Of a stretch of 64,000 nucleotides of DNA, positions 53,161 to 63,549 are shown one piece after another. The notes beneath the pieces are model-generated. The model was not told the DNA's origin. It searched no databases and was given only the letters and a program-made list of their open reading frames with translations. Both the position numbers and the translations under genes were made by a program. Source of the stretch: Periplaneta americana (lineage: Eukaryota > Arthropoda > Insecta > Blattodea > Blattidae); assembly GCF_040183065.1 (NCBI RefSeq), contig NC_091119.1, positions 208,749,298 to 208,813,297 of the forward strand, given 5' to 3'. Position 1 is the first letter of the stretch; each line of letters begins with the position of its first letter.

Positions 53161-53530
53161 AGAGTTTAAATTTGAAGGGAATGAGAAACAGCTTCTGAAT
53201 CAGGTCTACAGCTGTACTTTAGATGATATGAAAATTGCAGCTGAGCAGAGCATAGTTATTATGAAACTAAGAAAAGAAACTGTGGTTTGATGAAGATTGT
53301 TCCAAGGTAATAGAAAGAAGAAAACAGGCGAAATTGAAATTCTTAGAGGATCCAGTTGAGGTGAATACAGATAATAATTTCAATGAAAGATGAGAAGCAA
53401 GTCGTGCACTTAGGAATAAAAAGAGAGACTGCTTGAAGAAAAAACTGAATGAGGTAGAAGCAAATAGGAAGAATAAACACAGTAAGGTGCAGCAGAGGAA
53501 TCGGACGATTTTCAAATGGAAATAACTTGG
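53161..53530 (+). mobile_element. LINE-W fragment, region upstream of RT
   Basis: The translation carries FKFEGNEKQLLNQVYSCTLD, FDEDCSKVIERRKQAKLKFL and ASRALRNKKRDCLKKKLNEV, the segment between endonuclease and RT in LINE-W. Several stops. It is separated from a LINE-W 3' end (53832-54102) by a transposase fragment. Confidence 0.7.
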
Positions 53531-53544
53531 TAGTTATGTCTATT

Positions 53545-53831
53545 AGAACAAATACATTACTGCCGAAAAAACTGGCTATGTATGCCATTTTGTTGACATA
53601 CATTTAGATTATCTTGAAAATTATGTCCTTCAAATGGTGTCTGTCTCTCGCTATGCTCCCTGAAGTTGCGTGTCGCTCTTTCCAACATTTCGCTATCAAT
53701 GTTGGCGATTTCCTGGGCAGTGGCAATCTTCAGGTCATCAATTATTTGGGAACTATTTACGTACACTTTGGGCTTCAAGTAACCTCACAGAAAGTAGTCG
53801 CAGATGGTAAAGTCAGGAGAGCAGGAAGGCC
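53545..53831 (-). mobile_element. Tc1/mariner-like transposase C-terminal fragment
   Basis: Minus-strand reading SPDFTICDYFLCGYLKPKVY then IIDDLKIATAQEIANIDSEM and LERATRNFREHSERQ matches the conserved C-terminus of mariner/IS630-type transposases (SPDLTPCDYFLWGYLK consensus). Open for 74 codons. No TIRs found; different from T1. Confidence 0.7.
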
Positions 53832-54102
53832 AGCAAATGTTGCATTAAATCCAGACGTCTTAGATGGGCAGGGCATGTAGCACATATGGGTGAATTGAGA
53901 AATGCATATAGAATGTGACCTAAGAAGAAAAGACTTTTGGGGAGGCCGAGACGTAGATGGGAGGATAATATTAAAATGGTTTTGAGGGAAGTGTTATATG
54001 ATGCTAGGGACTGAATTAATCTTGCTCAGGAGGGGGACCAATGGCAGGTTTATGTGAGGGTGGCAATGAACTTCCGGATCCTTAAAAGCCATTTGTAAGG
54101 AA
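53832..54102 (+). mobile_element. LINE-W copy 3, 3' end
   Basis: Starts at the IKSRRLRWAGHVA-equivalent segment and includes GGGAGGCCGAGACGTAGATG (GRPRRRWED) and the tail GGATCCTTAAAAGCCATTTG. Contains frame changes. Together with 53161-53530 it may be a single internally deleted LINE-W with a foreign insert. Confidence 0.75.
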
Positions 54103-54980
54103 GTACATTTCTAACACAGGATCTTCCATGGAAGACATACTGAAGAATTTCATCGCATTCAAAACTCGATCACTCATAGTCGGAGTTGATTACACAAATG
54201 TTAAATCAAATTACATACACTTAGAAGTATGAACATTGTCCAAATTTATTACAGTGTTTGAGAATAAAAGGCAGGCAGAAGTATATCTCACAACAATGAG
54301 ATAGGGAGGAGCTTCTGAACATCAACACTAAAGTGATCAGCACCATGATCAGCCGTCTTTGGTCTTGTTCAGTCATTGTGTCAATATTGTTCAGTATTAA
54401 CGGAGCTGAAAATGAGCCTATCAGTCAAAACAATGAGGAATTACGAACGCAGGCAAACTACAATAACTAATGAGTTATTTTGTATAAAAGTATTTATTAC
54501 AGTATAAAAACAGTCACATAATGTACAGTTGATATGGCACAGAGTACAGAAACCACAGAACTACCAACTACCACGCTACAGTACACATATACATGAACTA
54601 CCGCTACTTGAGAGCTTAAACATTGATTTCACTTTACAATACATTTGAAGTTTCTTTTCAAGATTTTTGAGCACAGTCTTCCAACTGCAAGGAGCTTAAA
54701 ATAATTAGGAACGACGCAGAGAGTGTACAAACATACATAATGCCATTCAGTAACACGTATCAACAAGTCAACTATGACAGAAAATTTGATTTCATTCTTT
54801 CTATGCTTATTCTTTGCAAATTTTCACCAGTTTATAAGATCTAACCTTCTGGCTCCATTTCTGCAACCAGCGAGGATTAACAGCATTTTAAATTTGAAGT
54901 TAAATTAAACATTGGTTGTGAAGCTTCATTGTAAAACATAATTACCATCTTCTCCAAACTTCTACCTATCTCAGCAATGA
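54103..54980. other. Spacer, nothing recognised
   Basis: No exon or named repeat. Confidence 0.4.
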
Positions 54981-54984
54981 ATTA

Positions 54985-55064
54985 CAAAAACATAAAATTA
55001 CTTAGTCACACGTTAAAATTTTAACACTTTTTAACATGTGACTAAGTAATTTTATGTTTTTAAC
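54985..55064. repeat. Near-perfect short palindrome (32-bp arms)
   Basis: AAAACATAAAATTACTTAGTCACACGTTAAAA and its reverse complement, in two 32-bp arms differing at one base, separated by about 10 bp. No internal coding or tRNA-like sequence. It could be a tiny foldback/MITE remnant or a hairpin RNA source. Confidence 0.85.
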
Positions 55065-55099
55065 AAACAAAGTGTTAACGTGAACTTTAATCAATGAAT

Positions 55100-55285
55100 G
55101 AATTACAGGTATCGCCAGCATTCTCAACAAATGAACATCTATAATGCGAGTTTATGAACCAGCTGGGTGACTGCAACCAGGGCGATTAGATAAGGGCTCA
55201 GTGGGTTGAAGGTCATTCTTCAAGAACGCTGGCTATACCTGTACTATACGTCATCCAACATCGCAAGATGAAGATTACTATACTA
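55100..55285 (+). repeat. Repeat sharing the P2 tail
   Basis: Ends with ACGTCATCCAACATCGCAAG followed by ATGAAGATTA, nearly identical to the tail of P2 at about 48850-48885. The upstream body (CAGCTGGGTGACTGCAACC, AAGGGCTCAGTGGGTTG) differs from P2, so two elements share one 3' end. Confidence 0.5.
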
Positions 55286-55584
55286 TACTGTTCTTTTCCA
55301 GTTTGTGTGCTTTATGAATTGTAATCAAACTAAAATTTAACAATTAAGAGGTCTATATAAGAATACACTCGTGGACTTCATAGTTTTAGAACCTTGTGAA
55401 ATATAATGGAGAGTACAGTACCAGTACCGTAACCACTTGAAGACGTGCTGGAAATGTTCTAAAATGTGAACAGTGAATAAAATAATCTTCGAAAATAGCA
55501 AGTCTTACAGCCATGATAGTACAAAATTACAATAATGACTTGAGTAAGAAATTCCAGCCCTCCCACAAACATGTGCAGGGGATA

Positions 55585-56165
55585 TTCATAGGGGCACATG
55601 ATGGTTAAGGCACTCATTACGAAGTCGAAGGTCGCGGGTTCGATTCCCGATAGTGTCATGAATTTTCCAATATAAATAATTGATTAAATGGCGATCTTAC
55701 TCGTGTTAATTGTGTAAGCATGTGCGGCTTACAGCTGTTTCGGTGCTTCTTCACACCATCCTCAGAGCCTACTAGATCTCGGCGTCATCTTGAACTTCGC
55801 TGCCTGTTGAAATGTGGTGTCAAATAGTGTGTGTGTTCTGAAATTGATCTGTGTGTTGCAAAGTTCGAGATGACGCCGAGATCTAGTAGGCTCTGAGGAT
55901 GGTGTGAAGAAGCACTGAAACAGCTGTAAGCCGCACATGCTTACGCAATTAACACGAGTAAGATCGCCATTTAATCAATTATTTATATTCAAGTGTTGAA
56001 AGTAGTGTACGAAAGATTCAACATGAATTTTCCAATCTTTCCAGCTGCTTTACGGCCCAGAGCTCTACCCAGCCTCTAAGAGAAATGAGCGCAAAGGAGC
56101 TTTCACTCCTGCTTATGCCTGTGGACCTCCATGGTCTGCAATAGGGATAACTTTACTTAACTATC
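55585..56165 (+). mobile_element. tRNA-derived SINE interrupted by palindrome P4
   Basis: The head has an A-box-like ATGATGGTTAAGGCACTCA and B box GGGTTCGATTCCC (55636-55648), followed by TAGTGTCATGAATTTTCCAA. The body resumes after P4 with TCTTTCCAGCTGCTTTACGG and GAGCTCTACCCAGCC. Removing P4 and one copy of its duplication gives a continuous SINE-like sequence. Confidence 0.65.
55657..56036. mobile_element. P4: palindromic element with Penelope-related body and 15-bp target duplication
   Basis: CATGAATTTTCCAAT flanks it at 55657-55671 and 56022-56036. Arms of 126 bp (55672-55797 and 55861-55986) are near-perfect reverse complements around a 63-bp spacer. A short unique tail (55987-56021) lies at the right. 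The spacer word AGTGTGTGTGTTCTGAAATTG matches the Penelope-like fragment at 62640-63030, and the arm word ATCCTCAGAGCC resembles the region after that fragment's stop. It appears to be a rearranged 3' end of a Penelope-like element. It has no tRNA unit. Confidence 0.72.
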
Positions 56166-57632
56166 CAACAAACTAATGAATGCTCTATGTCGAAGACTAA
56201 GACCATGAGGTCAATTGACACTCTTGTGTTGTAATGATGCTCGCACTGTTCATGTCACTTCAACATTCTGTTTAGCTCGCTGTTCAACAGTAAATCTGCA
56301 TCATAACGAAGTCATGCACAGATTTGCAACCACTGATGTGATTCAGCAGCCCTAATTATTTGTCTTGAAGAGCGAGAAATACATAGTAACAACAGATTAT
56401 GAACACATCTTGTCATAATTTTTAAGTAATGCAGACAATTTACCTTAAAACTGTCAGAAATCAACAAATTACATACCGAGAAATTAACATAGACATTTTA
56501 AAAGCATTATGTCGCAAGAAATAAAATAAATATTGCCGGTAATTACAAAAACAAATGTGGATGGAGGCCGGGAATGCTTCAGGGAAATTTGCTCAATTGC
56601 AGTCGTCTACAAATTGCACTTGGCCCCGCTGAAATTTGAACTCCGAATGAATTTGAAATTCTCACATATTCAGAATTAACAGCACGCAGGCAGAAGTGGG
56701 GAGGTACATCTCAGCCACTGTCAAACCTAAATAATTTATTGTAGTCTGATAATTCCGGATTATTTTGGAGTGAAATTTTGACAACTGTTCACTGGTCCAG
56801 GTTGACCGATTTGATTTAATCTGTTTAACCAAGTAGTATCTTGAGTATAGAGTGTTTCTACACAGTGTTGCAGCAATGCCAGACTCCGCTCAGTGGACTG
56901 CAATGCTTTACTGCTGAGCAGTTGATCCTTGGAACTCAGTGACTGCAATGTAGACTTTGTGCTGACATGAAAGCTAAATGCAACCTACATAGACTAGGTT
57001 CATCAGAAACTTGGGGCTCACAGCTTTTCAATTCAAGTTTGTGTCAAAGCCATCACGAGACAAGTAATGGATAGGTCTATCATCATATCTCCACCCTTCA
57101 AAGTATCCACATAGCATACAAACAGCTTGCAATATCACAACCAGCGCCCAAACTCCACAATCAATTGCATAAATCTACAAGAACACCATTAAGAATAAAT
57201 ACAGTTAATTTACGTGATATACGTTTCTCATTTTAAGTGCTCTTTTTTATGTTTCTCATTATGCCAGTCTAGTATGTTTACAATAAGTCTGCATTGTACA
57301 TTCACAGAGTACACGAACTTCTGCTCCGCAGCGATGCATTGCCAACCAGGCAGTGGGGATTGGCAGCAACGGAACCCACATAACAAGACATTCTGAATTA
57401 AATGAAATGCTGTTACACTACATAATTATGTTGTATTGTTAATTCGAAGTACGCCCATAGATACCAATCACGTTCTTGAATTTCTTAGACATTTCAATAA
57501 TTCTTACACCTACAGTCTGTGACAGAATTCAGTTACCAACTTCTCCGAAGACGAGACAATGATTGGTTTCTGAAAGCTGGACACAAACCACGTCTACATT
57601 TGCAACCTCATACCTCCACTTTGTCCTTGCGA
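56166..57632. other. 3' flank of the ZP gene, no other gene found
   Basis: No supported exon. Probably includes the 3'UTR and downstream region of the minus-strand ZP gene. Confidence 0.45.
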
Positions 57633-57814
57633 TCAAGCCTTCGAGATGGGGAAGGTCTCGAGGTGCACCGTCTTGGCCGCATCCTGCACCTTGGTGCTCC
57701 TCTGCAACTTGAGCCAGAAGTAGGTGCACAGCAGGCAGGACGCCACCAGCACCGACAGCAGGAAGATCACGGCCAGCAGGAACCCGGGCACGGACATGCA
57801 CACGCCCTCAACTT
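57633..57814 (-). CDS. ZP-domain membrane protein, last exon (TM and cytoplasmic tail)
   Basis: Minus-strand exon from acceptor CTTCATGTCGCAG to the TGA at 57633-57635. It begins in phase 1, completing the codon left open by the exon at 59294-59450. It encodes VEGVCMSVPGFLLAVIFLLS, then a hydrophobic stretch to CTYF (transmembrane helix, about 22 residues), a short basic cytoplasmic segment KLQRSTKVQ and ends FPISKA. A C-terminal membrane anchor after a furin site is the standard layout of insect ZP proteins, which organise the apical extracellular matrix and cuticle. The antisense frames here (57519-57866 plus) are shadows. Confidence 0.85.
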
Positions 57815-59293
57815 CTGCGACATGAAGATACAGTCAAGTCACATATTAGTCGGCCATGAGGCCTGATCATGCAACCCTTTTATCATGATTACCAAACCTC
57901 CATATCCTGAAAAAATATATTTTTCTAATATAATTTTTTCAGAACCAGAATGCATTGTTTAAGTACGGTAGTTTGAATTTCCTAGCATGTAGTTCCTTTC
58001 CACTAACATTAACGTTTGATTGCCCAGTGTTTGAAAGAAATGTGCATTTTATGTGCACTGCTTTTGCAAAGAAGTGGCTCCATCATTGCTATTGTTCGTA
58101 GAAGAAAGCCCAACTTAACCAGTCGAAGGTGGTGTCCAGAAGTGTCCACTACAGGAGGAACACTTTGCAAAATCCTCCCTTGTTGCAGATCTGAAGCATT
58201 ATCGGGGACTTCAGTATTCGATAAAATGTTAGAAAATAAAATTTAAGACATATTGAGTTTTGAAGTTTTTCTTTTTAATTACATAATCAGAAAGTAAAAA
58301 TTGTAAAAGTGAAGTGACTTAAGCCCCATTGACCACACACCAAAGAATTATGAAAATAAAAAAAATTAATAAATAAAAATCTCACTTTGTATGCTAATCT
58401 TTATACCTCCTGCAGCTCTGTAAAAAATTGCTTATAGTACAGATTAGAAGGAAACTTTTGTATACTCTTATGTTTTGAATTTCAGAAAGTTTTTTCTCGA
58501 TACACTCTGTATGTAAATGCCAACTGAAAAAAAAATAACATTACAAATCATTACAATATATAGTATATGAAACTATTTTATGTACATTGAAAAATTAATG
58601 ATATTAGGGAATGTCTTTGAATAATAATTACAAAAAAGTATGAGTAATGCAATTCGCAGCATGATAAACAGTGAAATGCATAAAATGTATCACCAACACA
58701 ACACGAAGGCAAAACTGAGTTACAATAACACCAGCAAAAATAAATATTTGTATATTCCAACCTGTCTTTGTGTACTGTTATCCGGAATTTTTCTATGTGA
58801 CGAAGAAAAAGTTACATATTTCATAATTCTTGAACCCTTCAAAGAAATCTCCCATGTCTCTTCAACTCAGTTTTGGAAGATTTCAAATCTTTTGTATTAG
58901 GTAACCTTATAAAGTTTTCATATTGATGACTGCAGTTCATCGCATTCTTTTTAAAATTATTTATCTATTATTAAAACTGCCTCAGTGCCAATAGCATCAC
59001 GCTTGCTTCTGTACTGTTCCTACTTTTCCAAGTGTCAGAAAATTTCGCCACAATGTTGCATAATGAGTTTTGCTCAGAATCCTTTGCCGACTTCCTACTT
59101 GGACCCAGCTGGTCACTTGACAATTTAAATAATCTGTCTTGTTGTTTCCGATTATGATGCCTTGTAAATATTAAGTCCTGTATGTTGTTATATTAATGAC
59201 AAGACTTGATTGACATTATGAACTGTAAATGCTTGATATCGCATCTCATATAACAAGATAAGCATAGATTAGTCTCTAGGGTCTGATACAAAC

Positions 59294-59450
59294 CAGATCC
59301 CACGTTCACAATAGTCGAGGTGCCAAGGGGCTCGTCCAGGTCGTCGGGGCTGATGACCCTGAATGTGCGGAACACCCTGACTGGGTCTCCCAGTGTTGAG
59401 TTGTCCACCCACACGTCCCGGCGTCTCCTGCGAGCGACAGGGTCCACACT
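59294..59450 (-). CDS. ZP-domain membrane protein, exon with furin-type cleavage site
   Basis: Acceptor CTCCTTATTTCAG, donor CTG|GTTTGT; 157 bp, phase 0 in and phase 1 out. It encodes SVDPVARRRRRDVWVDNSTL and ends TSTIVNVGS. RRRRR-D is a consensus furin site, where ZP proteins are cleaved to release the ZP domain from its membrane anchor. The donor GTTTGT is slightly non-consensus, but the phase matches the next exon exactly. Confidence 0.85.
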
Positions 59451-59982
59451 CTGAAATAAGGAGCGCAGTCCTAGCTGTGAGACAGACTAGATTCCTCAAA
59501 CAGGAGGGAATGCCTACAGTAGCAGCTGCAAAGCCACGGATCCATGCTTCACTAGCCTCCCGGAAGAAGCCATGCTTCGACAGTTACAATTGTAAAACAT
59601 TCAAATAAACAATTCCTGGAAATTACTATAGATTAAACAGAATCTGGCAAAAGGTCGGCTTTGTATGGAAAAACTAACCTTACAGAAAATAAGCCCTCCC
59701 TCAGAAGAACTAAAAATTAACATGGACATAATTGAGGCGCTGACATGGGAAAGGTAGTAACTGCCAAAAACAAAATTTTTCAGGGGAAGCAAAAAACAAA
59801 TTTATGAACACTTTCTCACTTAAATTATTACAGAAACTGCTTTAAATGAAACGCATACACTCATGTTTGTGTTACATATGAAATTTGAAAAGTCTGGCAC
59901 AGATTTATCTGTGAAATCCTATTTTATGAAAATACAACATTGAAATCACTCCTTAGCCAAACTGAGAATTAACGTTATTTAT

Positions 59983-60480
59983 ACATTATGCACAAATTTT
60001 TCGGTAAAATGCATGATACTTTTCATCGAGGAAGTCTAACATAGATAACAAGTCTCTCTTTTTGGCATCAGGGATGACTGGTCTTCTTTGAAGGCGTTGC
60101 AAGCACTGCAAGTTGGTGATTGACGTTAATGACTGTCCTTTCTTAAAAATCGTGTGCTCTGTCCACATTTCAAGTCATTAAATGACTGTCTTGTTTTTAT
60201 TAGAGGAAAATCAGCTCTTGAGAGTCTAATCCAGTTGAGGGTGCTGATTTTGATAGGAGTTGTATTCAAAAACTTGTCACATTCTGCAGAAAAGTCGAAG
60301 AAATCCTCATCCTTCATCATTATTACATTATTAGGCATTACCTCTTCTGGAACCATGGTCTTGCATCTTTTTTTTTTCTTTTCTCTATGATGCCAAATTC
60401 CCTTTCACATGGCATGTAGGAATGTTCTGAAACCAGGAATTTCAAGTCCACTGAATCAAAATGTTTCTTGGCAATAATGT
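59983..60480 (-). mobile_element. Fragment of an unnamed arthropod transposon protein
   Basis: Minus-strand reading contains HFDSVDLKFLVSEHSYMPCE followed by REFGIIEKRKKK, then DEDFFDFSAECDKFLNTTPI and, near the end, KKRDLLSMLDFLDEKYHAFY. I recall this order (a SGHSYLPNDRDF-like motif, then a KKDLL...IPPxYHxFY C-terminus) from a very abundant uncharacterised arthropod transposon protein. At least two frame changes; lies in a ZP-gene intron. Confidence 0.5.
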
Positions 60481-60957
60481 AAATCATCCGATTTTATTCT
60501 GCCCTGCACAGTTATCAGCCCATATTTGTCTAGACACACTCTGATGTTGTAAAAGGAGTTACTACCTTCTCCGCGCCAACAGCTGTGCACATACAACTTA
60601 CAACATCTAGTGACTACGTTTCCAACTTTGTTTCATTACATATGGACATACTACCTTCTCTGTGCCATTGGCATGGCCATTTACTACCTTCTCAATGAAA
60701 AACCTAAAAATTCGAATTTGTGGCACTTACGACCTTTCCCATGTCAATGCCTCAATTGTAGTATAATCATATGTGGCATCGATGGCTAAGAAGTAATACC
60801 ACGTATCTGTAAATTTGCAGGTGAATCGAAAAACTGATTCAAAAATTAATTTTCCTCAAACTACACAAACGTTTTATGTACGTTCTACTTTGCAACTTCT
60901 TCTACTCGAGGACAAAATATTAGTTAACTGTCCAATTTTGTGAATATAATAATAACG

Positions 60958-61083
60958 TACTTACTGACTTTTAAGGAACCCGGAGGTTCATTGCCGCCCT
61001 CACATAAGCCCGCCATTGGTCCCTAACCTGAGCAAGATTAATCCATTCTCTATCATCATATCCCACCTCCCTCAAATCCATAT
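60958..61083 (-). mobile_element. LINE-W copy 4, extreme 3' fragment
   Basis: Reverse complement of the LINE-W end: tail (ACTTACTGACTTTTAAGGAA) then the segment encoding WRAYVRAAMNL and DLREVGYDD-like residues. In an intron of the ZP gene, same strand as the gene. Confidence 0.8.
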
Positions 61084-61454
61084 AACAATAACGTACTTGT
61101 TCTAAATAATAATGTAGTTAAACTAAATGAGCATTTTTTCTAGAAACGAGGTATCACTTCTTAGCCATCGATATACTATTTTAAAGATGAAAAAATTAAA
61201 GAATAAATTAGGAAAATAAAACAAAAGTATAATTCTTCCCAAAATCCATAGAATTATGAAGGAGTTTAAAACCAGTAAACTTTTCTCGAGAATCTAACAA
61301 CTGAAAAGGATACAATTTTAGTATAGTCATTTGTGATATAGCATTCTAAGAATGGAAAATCAAATAATGTATTGGAAAAATAAAAAATAAATCAAATTTT
61401 TCATCTAAAATCCAATTCTGTCTCCCTATAAGATGATCTACAATATGTACAAGA

Positions 61455-61797
61455 ATACTTATTTATGGCTTTCAAAGAATCCGGAGGTTCATTGCCGCCC
61501 TTCCATAAGCCCACCATCGGTCCCTATCCTGAACAAGATTGATCCAGTCCTTAGCATCATATCCCACCTCCTCAAGTCCATTTTAATATTATCCTCCCAT
61601 CTACGTCTCGCCTCCCCAAAGGTCTTTTTCCCTCCGGCTTCCCAACTAACACTATATATGCATTTCTGGATTCGCCATACCTGCTCTGCCCATCTCAATT
61701 GTATGATTTAGCATTCCTAATTTTATCAGGTGTAGAATACAAGGAGTGCAGTTCTGCATTGTGTAACTTTCTCCATTCTCCTGTAACGTCATCCCAA
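61455..61797 (-). mobile_element. LINE-W copy 5, 3' fragment
   Basis: Minus-strand reading from about 61797 (WRKLHNAELHSLYS-like) through MRWAEQVWRIQKCIYS to the RRRWEDNIKMDLRRW signature and tail GGCTTTCAAAGAATCCGG (plus-strand view at 61466). In the same ZP intron region, about 370 bp from copy 4. Confidence 0.8.
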
Positions 61798-61943
61798 ACT
61801 GTTCTTCAAAATGGTTATAACACGAACTTTTCTAAAATGTGCTTATATGATAAAGTTTTCTTTGTACTTCCCATAGCAAATAGGTTTTGAAAAATGCTTC
61901 AATGTCAAAGAGGTTTTCATAACAAACTTCATGCTCGTCATAC

Positions 61944-62036
61944 CTGGCCAGTTTCTGGGCAGCTCTGGCAGTCCGTCTTGCACAGCTCCACGTTGCACTC
62001 CAGTGTCAGGTCCATCACGTCTGGGAACTTGAACGC
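61944..62036 (-). CDS. ZP-domain membrane protein, ZP-C exon
   Basis: 93 bp, phase 0 on both sides (acceptor GGTGGTTTGCAG, donor CCAG|GTATGA). It encodes AFKFPDVMDLTLECNVELCK then TDCQSCPETGQ. FKFPD followed by paired cysteines (C-N-V-E-L-C-x-x-x-C-x-x-C) is the signature of the ZP-C half in insect ZP proteins; the cysteines form conserved disulphides. Confidence 0.88.
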
Positions 62037-62639
62037 CTGCAAACCACCATGTGCATCACCATATTGCCATTCACTACCATACTAAATACTGAGTAAGAAT
62101 TTAGCAGTACATTTTCAAAATCAGACAATTCCAGTTATCAATTGTCTTCTTCAGGAGAGTTAAGAAACTACTGAACTTCTACGGTTTTGAAATAAACATC
62201 AGCTTCATTATTTCTGACTGATTACATAAAAAAATAACTCTGAATTCACAGAATGGAACATGGTCTATGAAATCTAAAAATTTACCGAAAATAGAATTAT
62301 CCTTTTTGAAATAATGTACTTGGATGGAGAACTTGCATGGATTTCAGTTTCTGCCAAAAATGTGTTCAGTGGGGAATAACCTATGATCCTAGCAAATCTA
62401 CCAATCTGTTTGTATTAGAAAATTTAAAACACTTTTCTCCCTCCGGATTAAAATGCCAATAAAATGTGACATAAAATAGTTTCCAGAAACCCATTTTAGT
62501 CGTGTGCTGTCACAACATATTTTACTCAGCAGTATTTATCCAATTCAGACAGTGTAGAATTTCCTGTATTTACATTCCTGCCAATTGTCTCTTTGGCAAC
62601 AATTGTATAAATTGAGGAATATGTATGATAAAACTTTCT

Positions 62640-63030
62640 TGTGTTAAATTCTAACGTACCTTGTTTTCATGTTTCGACCTATTTATGAGTCATCCTCAGA
62701 ACTGGTCGTTGTTGGCCTTGGCGCCTCTTGTTTTGTTCCCTGTGAGGGTGTGTTCGTGTGGTATAATGTAGAATCAAAGAGTGTGTGTGTTCTGAAATTG
62801 AGTTGTGTATTGAGAATATCGTTGGGGTGTGTTTTCGTGTGTCTGTATATTTCATATTGTTCTAGTGTGTTTAGTTTCTGGCTTTTTGGTTGGATGTGTA
62901 GTATTTCCATGTCTGTGTTGATGTCTCTGTGGGTGTGGTTAGCATTTGTGATGTGTACTGCATATGTGGAGGTGTTTTGTAATTTTGTTATGGCTGTGAT
63001 GTGTTCTTTGTAACGTGTTTGAAATGATCA
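62640..63030 (-). mobile_element. Penelope-like element fossil, GIY-YIG region fragment
   Basis: Minus-strand reading gives the C-terminal part of a Penelope-type endonuclease: KEHITAITKLQNTSTYAVHI then MEILHIQPKSQKLNTLEQYE and IYRHTKTHPNDILNTQLNFR, ending in an acidic segment. Penelope-like elements are retroelements with an RT and a GIY-YIG endonuclease. Only the 3' end remains here, in an intron of the ZP gene. The copy looks old and broken. Confidence 0.75.
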
Positions 63031-63390
63031 TAAATGCAACACAGGAGTATCTTGAGTCAAATGTCTACTTTTGACGTCTTCTTAATGACCGCATAATCTA
63101 TTAAATGTTTAGTAAATTATATGGCACCACTGTAGTTCAGTGTTTGATTAATGCCTCAAGACCTTCTTGAACATAGCTAGTCTGGCAGTGTGGAGAATTT
63201 CACTTCCGACATCTTCCACAGAAAGCTATCCTACCAGCATGGCAATCAGAAAAACATTACCGATATCTTGGTGAAATGAACCTTCAATATCCTGTCTGTC
63301 TGCATAGTTTTCATTCCTAAATGAACAAAGACTTATTGTTGCGCATTTCCTCTCTTAAGTTTCAACAGGACACAAGTTATGCGCACTCAC

Positions 63391-63549
63391 TTGGAAGAAG
63401 GCGTATGCAATGATGGAGGCACCTGATGCCCCCGTGTCTCGAGTCTTCTGGAAGGCGCCAATGAGCTTGGGCCGCAGCACGCAGCCCCTGTCATCTGTCA
63501 GCAGCACCACATTGGCACCAGCTGCGTCCTTCGCCACACAGTCTCGCAC
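63391..63549 (-). CDS. ZP-domain membrane protein, upstream ZP exon
   Basis: 159 bp, phase 0 on both sides (acceptor GCGTTGCAG, donor CCAA|GTGAGT). It encodes VRDCVAKDAAGANVVLLTDD, then RGCVLRPKLIGAFQKTRDTG and SIIAYAFFQ. The C-V-A and D-x-R-G-C-V-L motifs are typical of the ZP domain between its N and C halves. The remaining 5' exons (signal peptide, ZP-N) lie beyond the right edge of the window. The 196 residues encoded here read through all four exons without a break. Confidence 0.88.

Noticed and set aside
57519-57866. 115-codon plus-strand frame and a 90-codon minus frame over the same bases
   Set aside because: Shadows of the ZP terminal exon, whose correct minus-strand frame is supported by splice phase, TM helix and stop.
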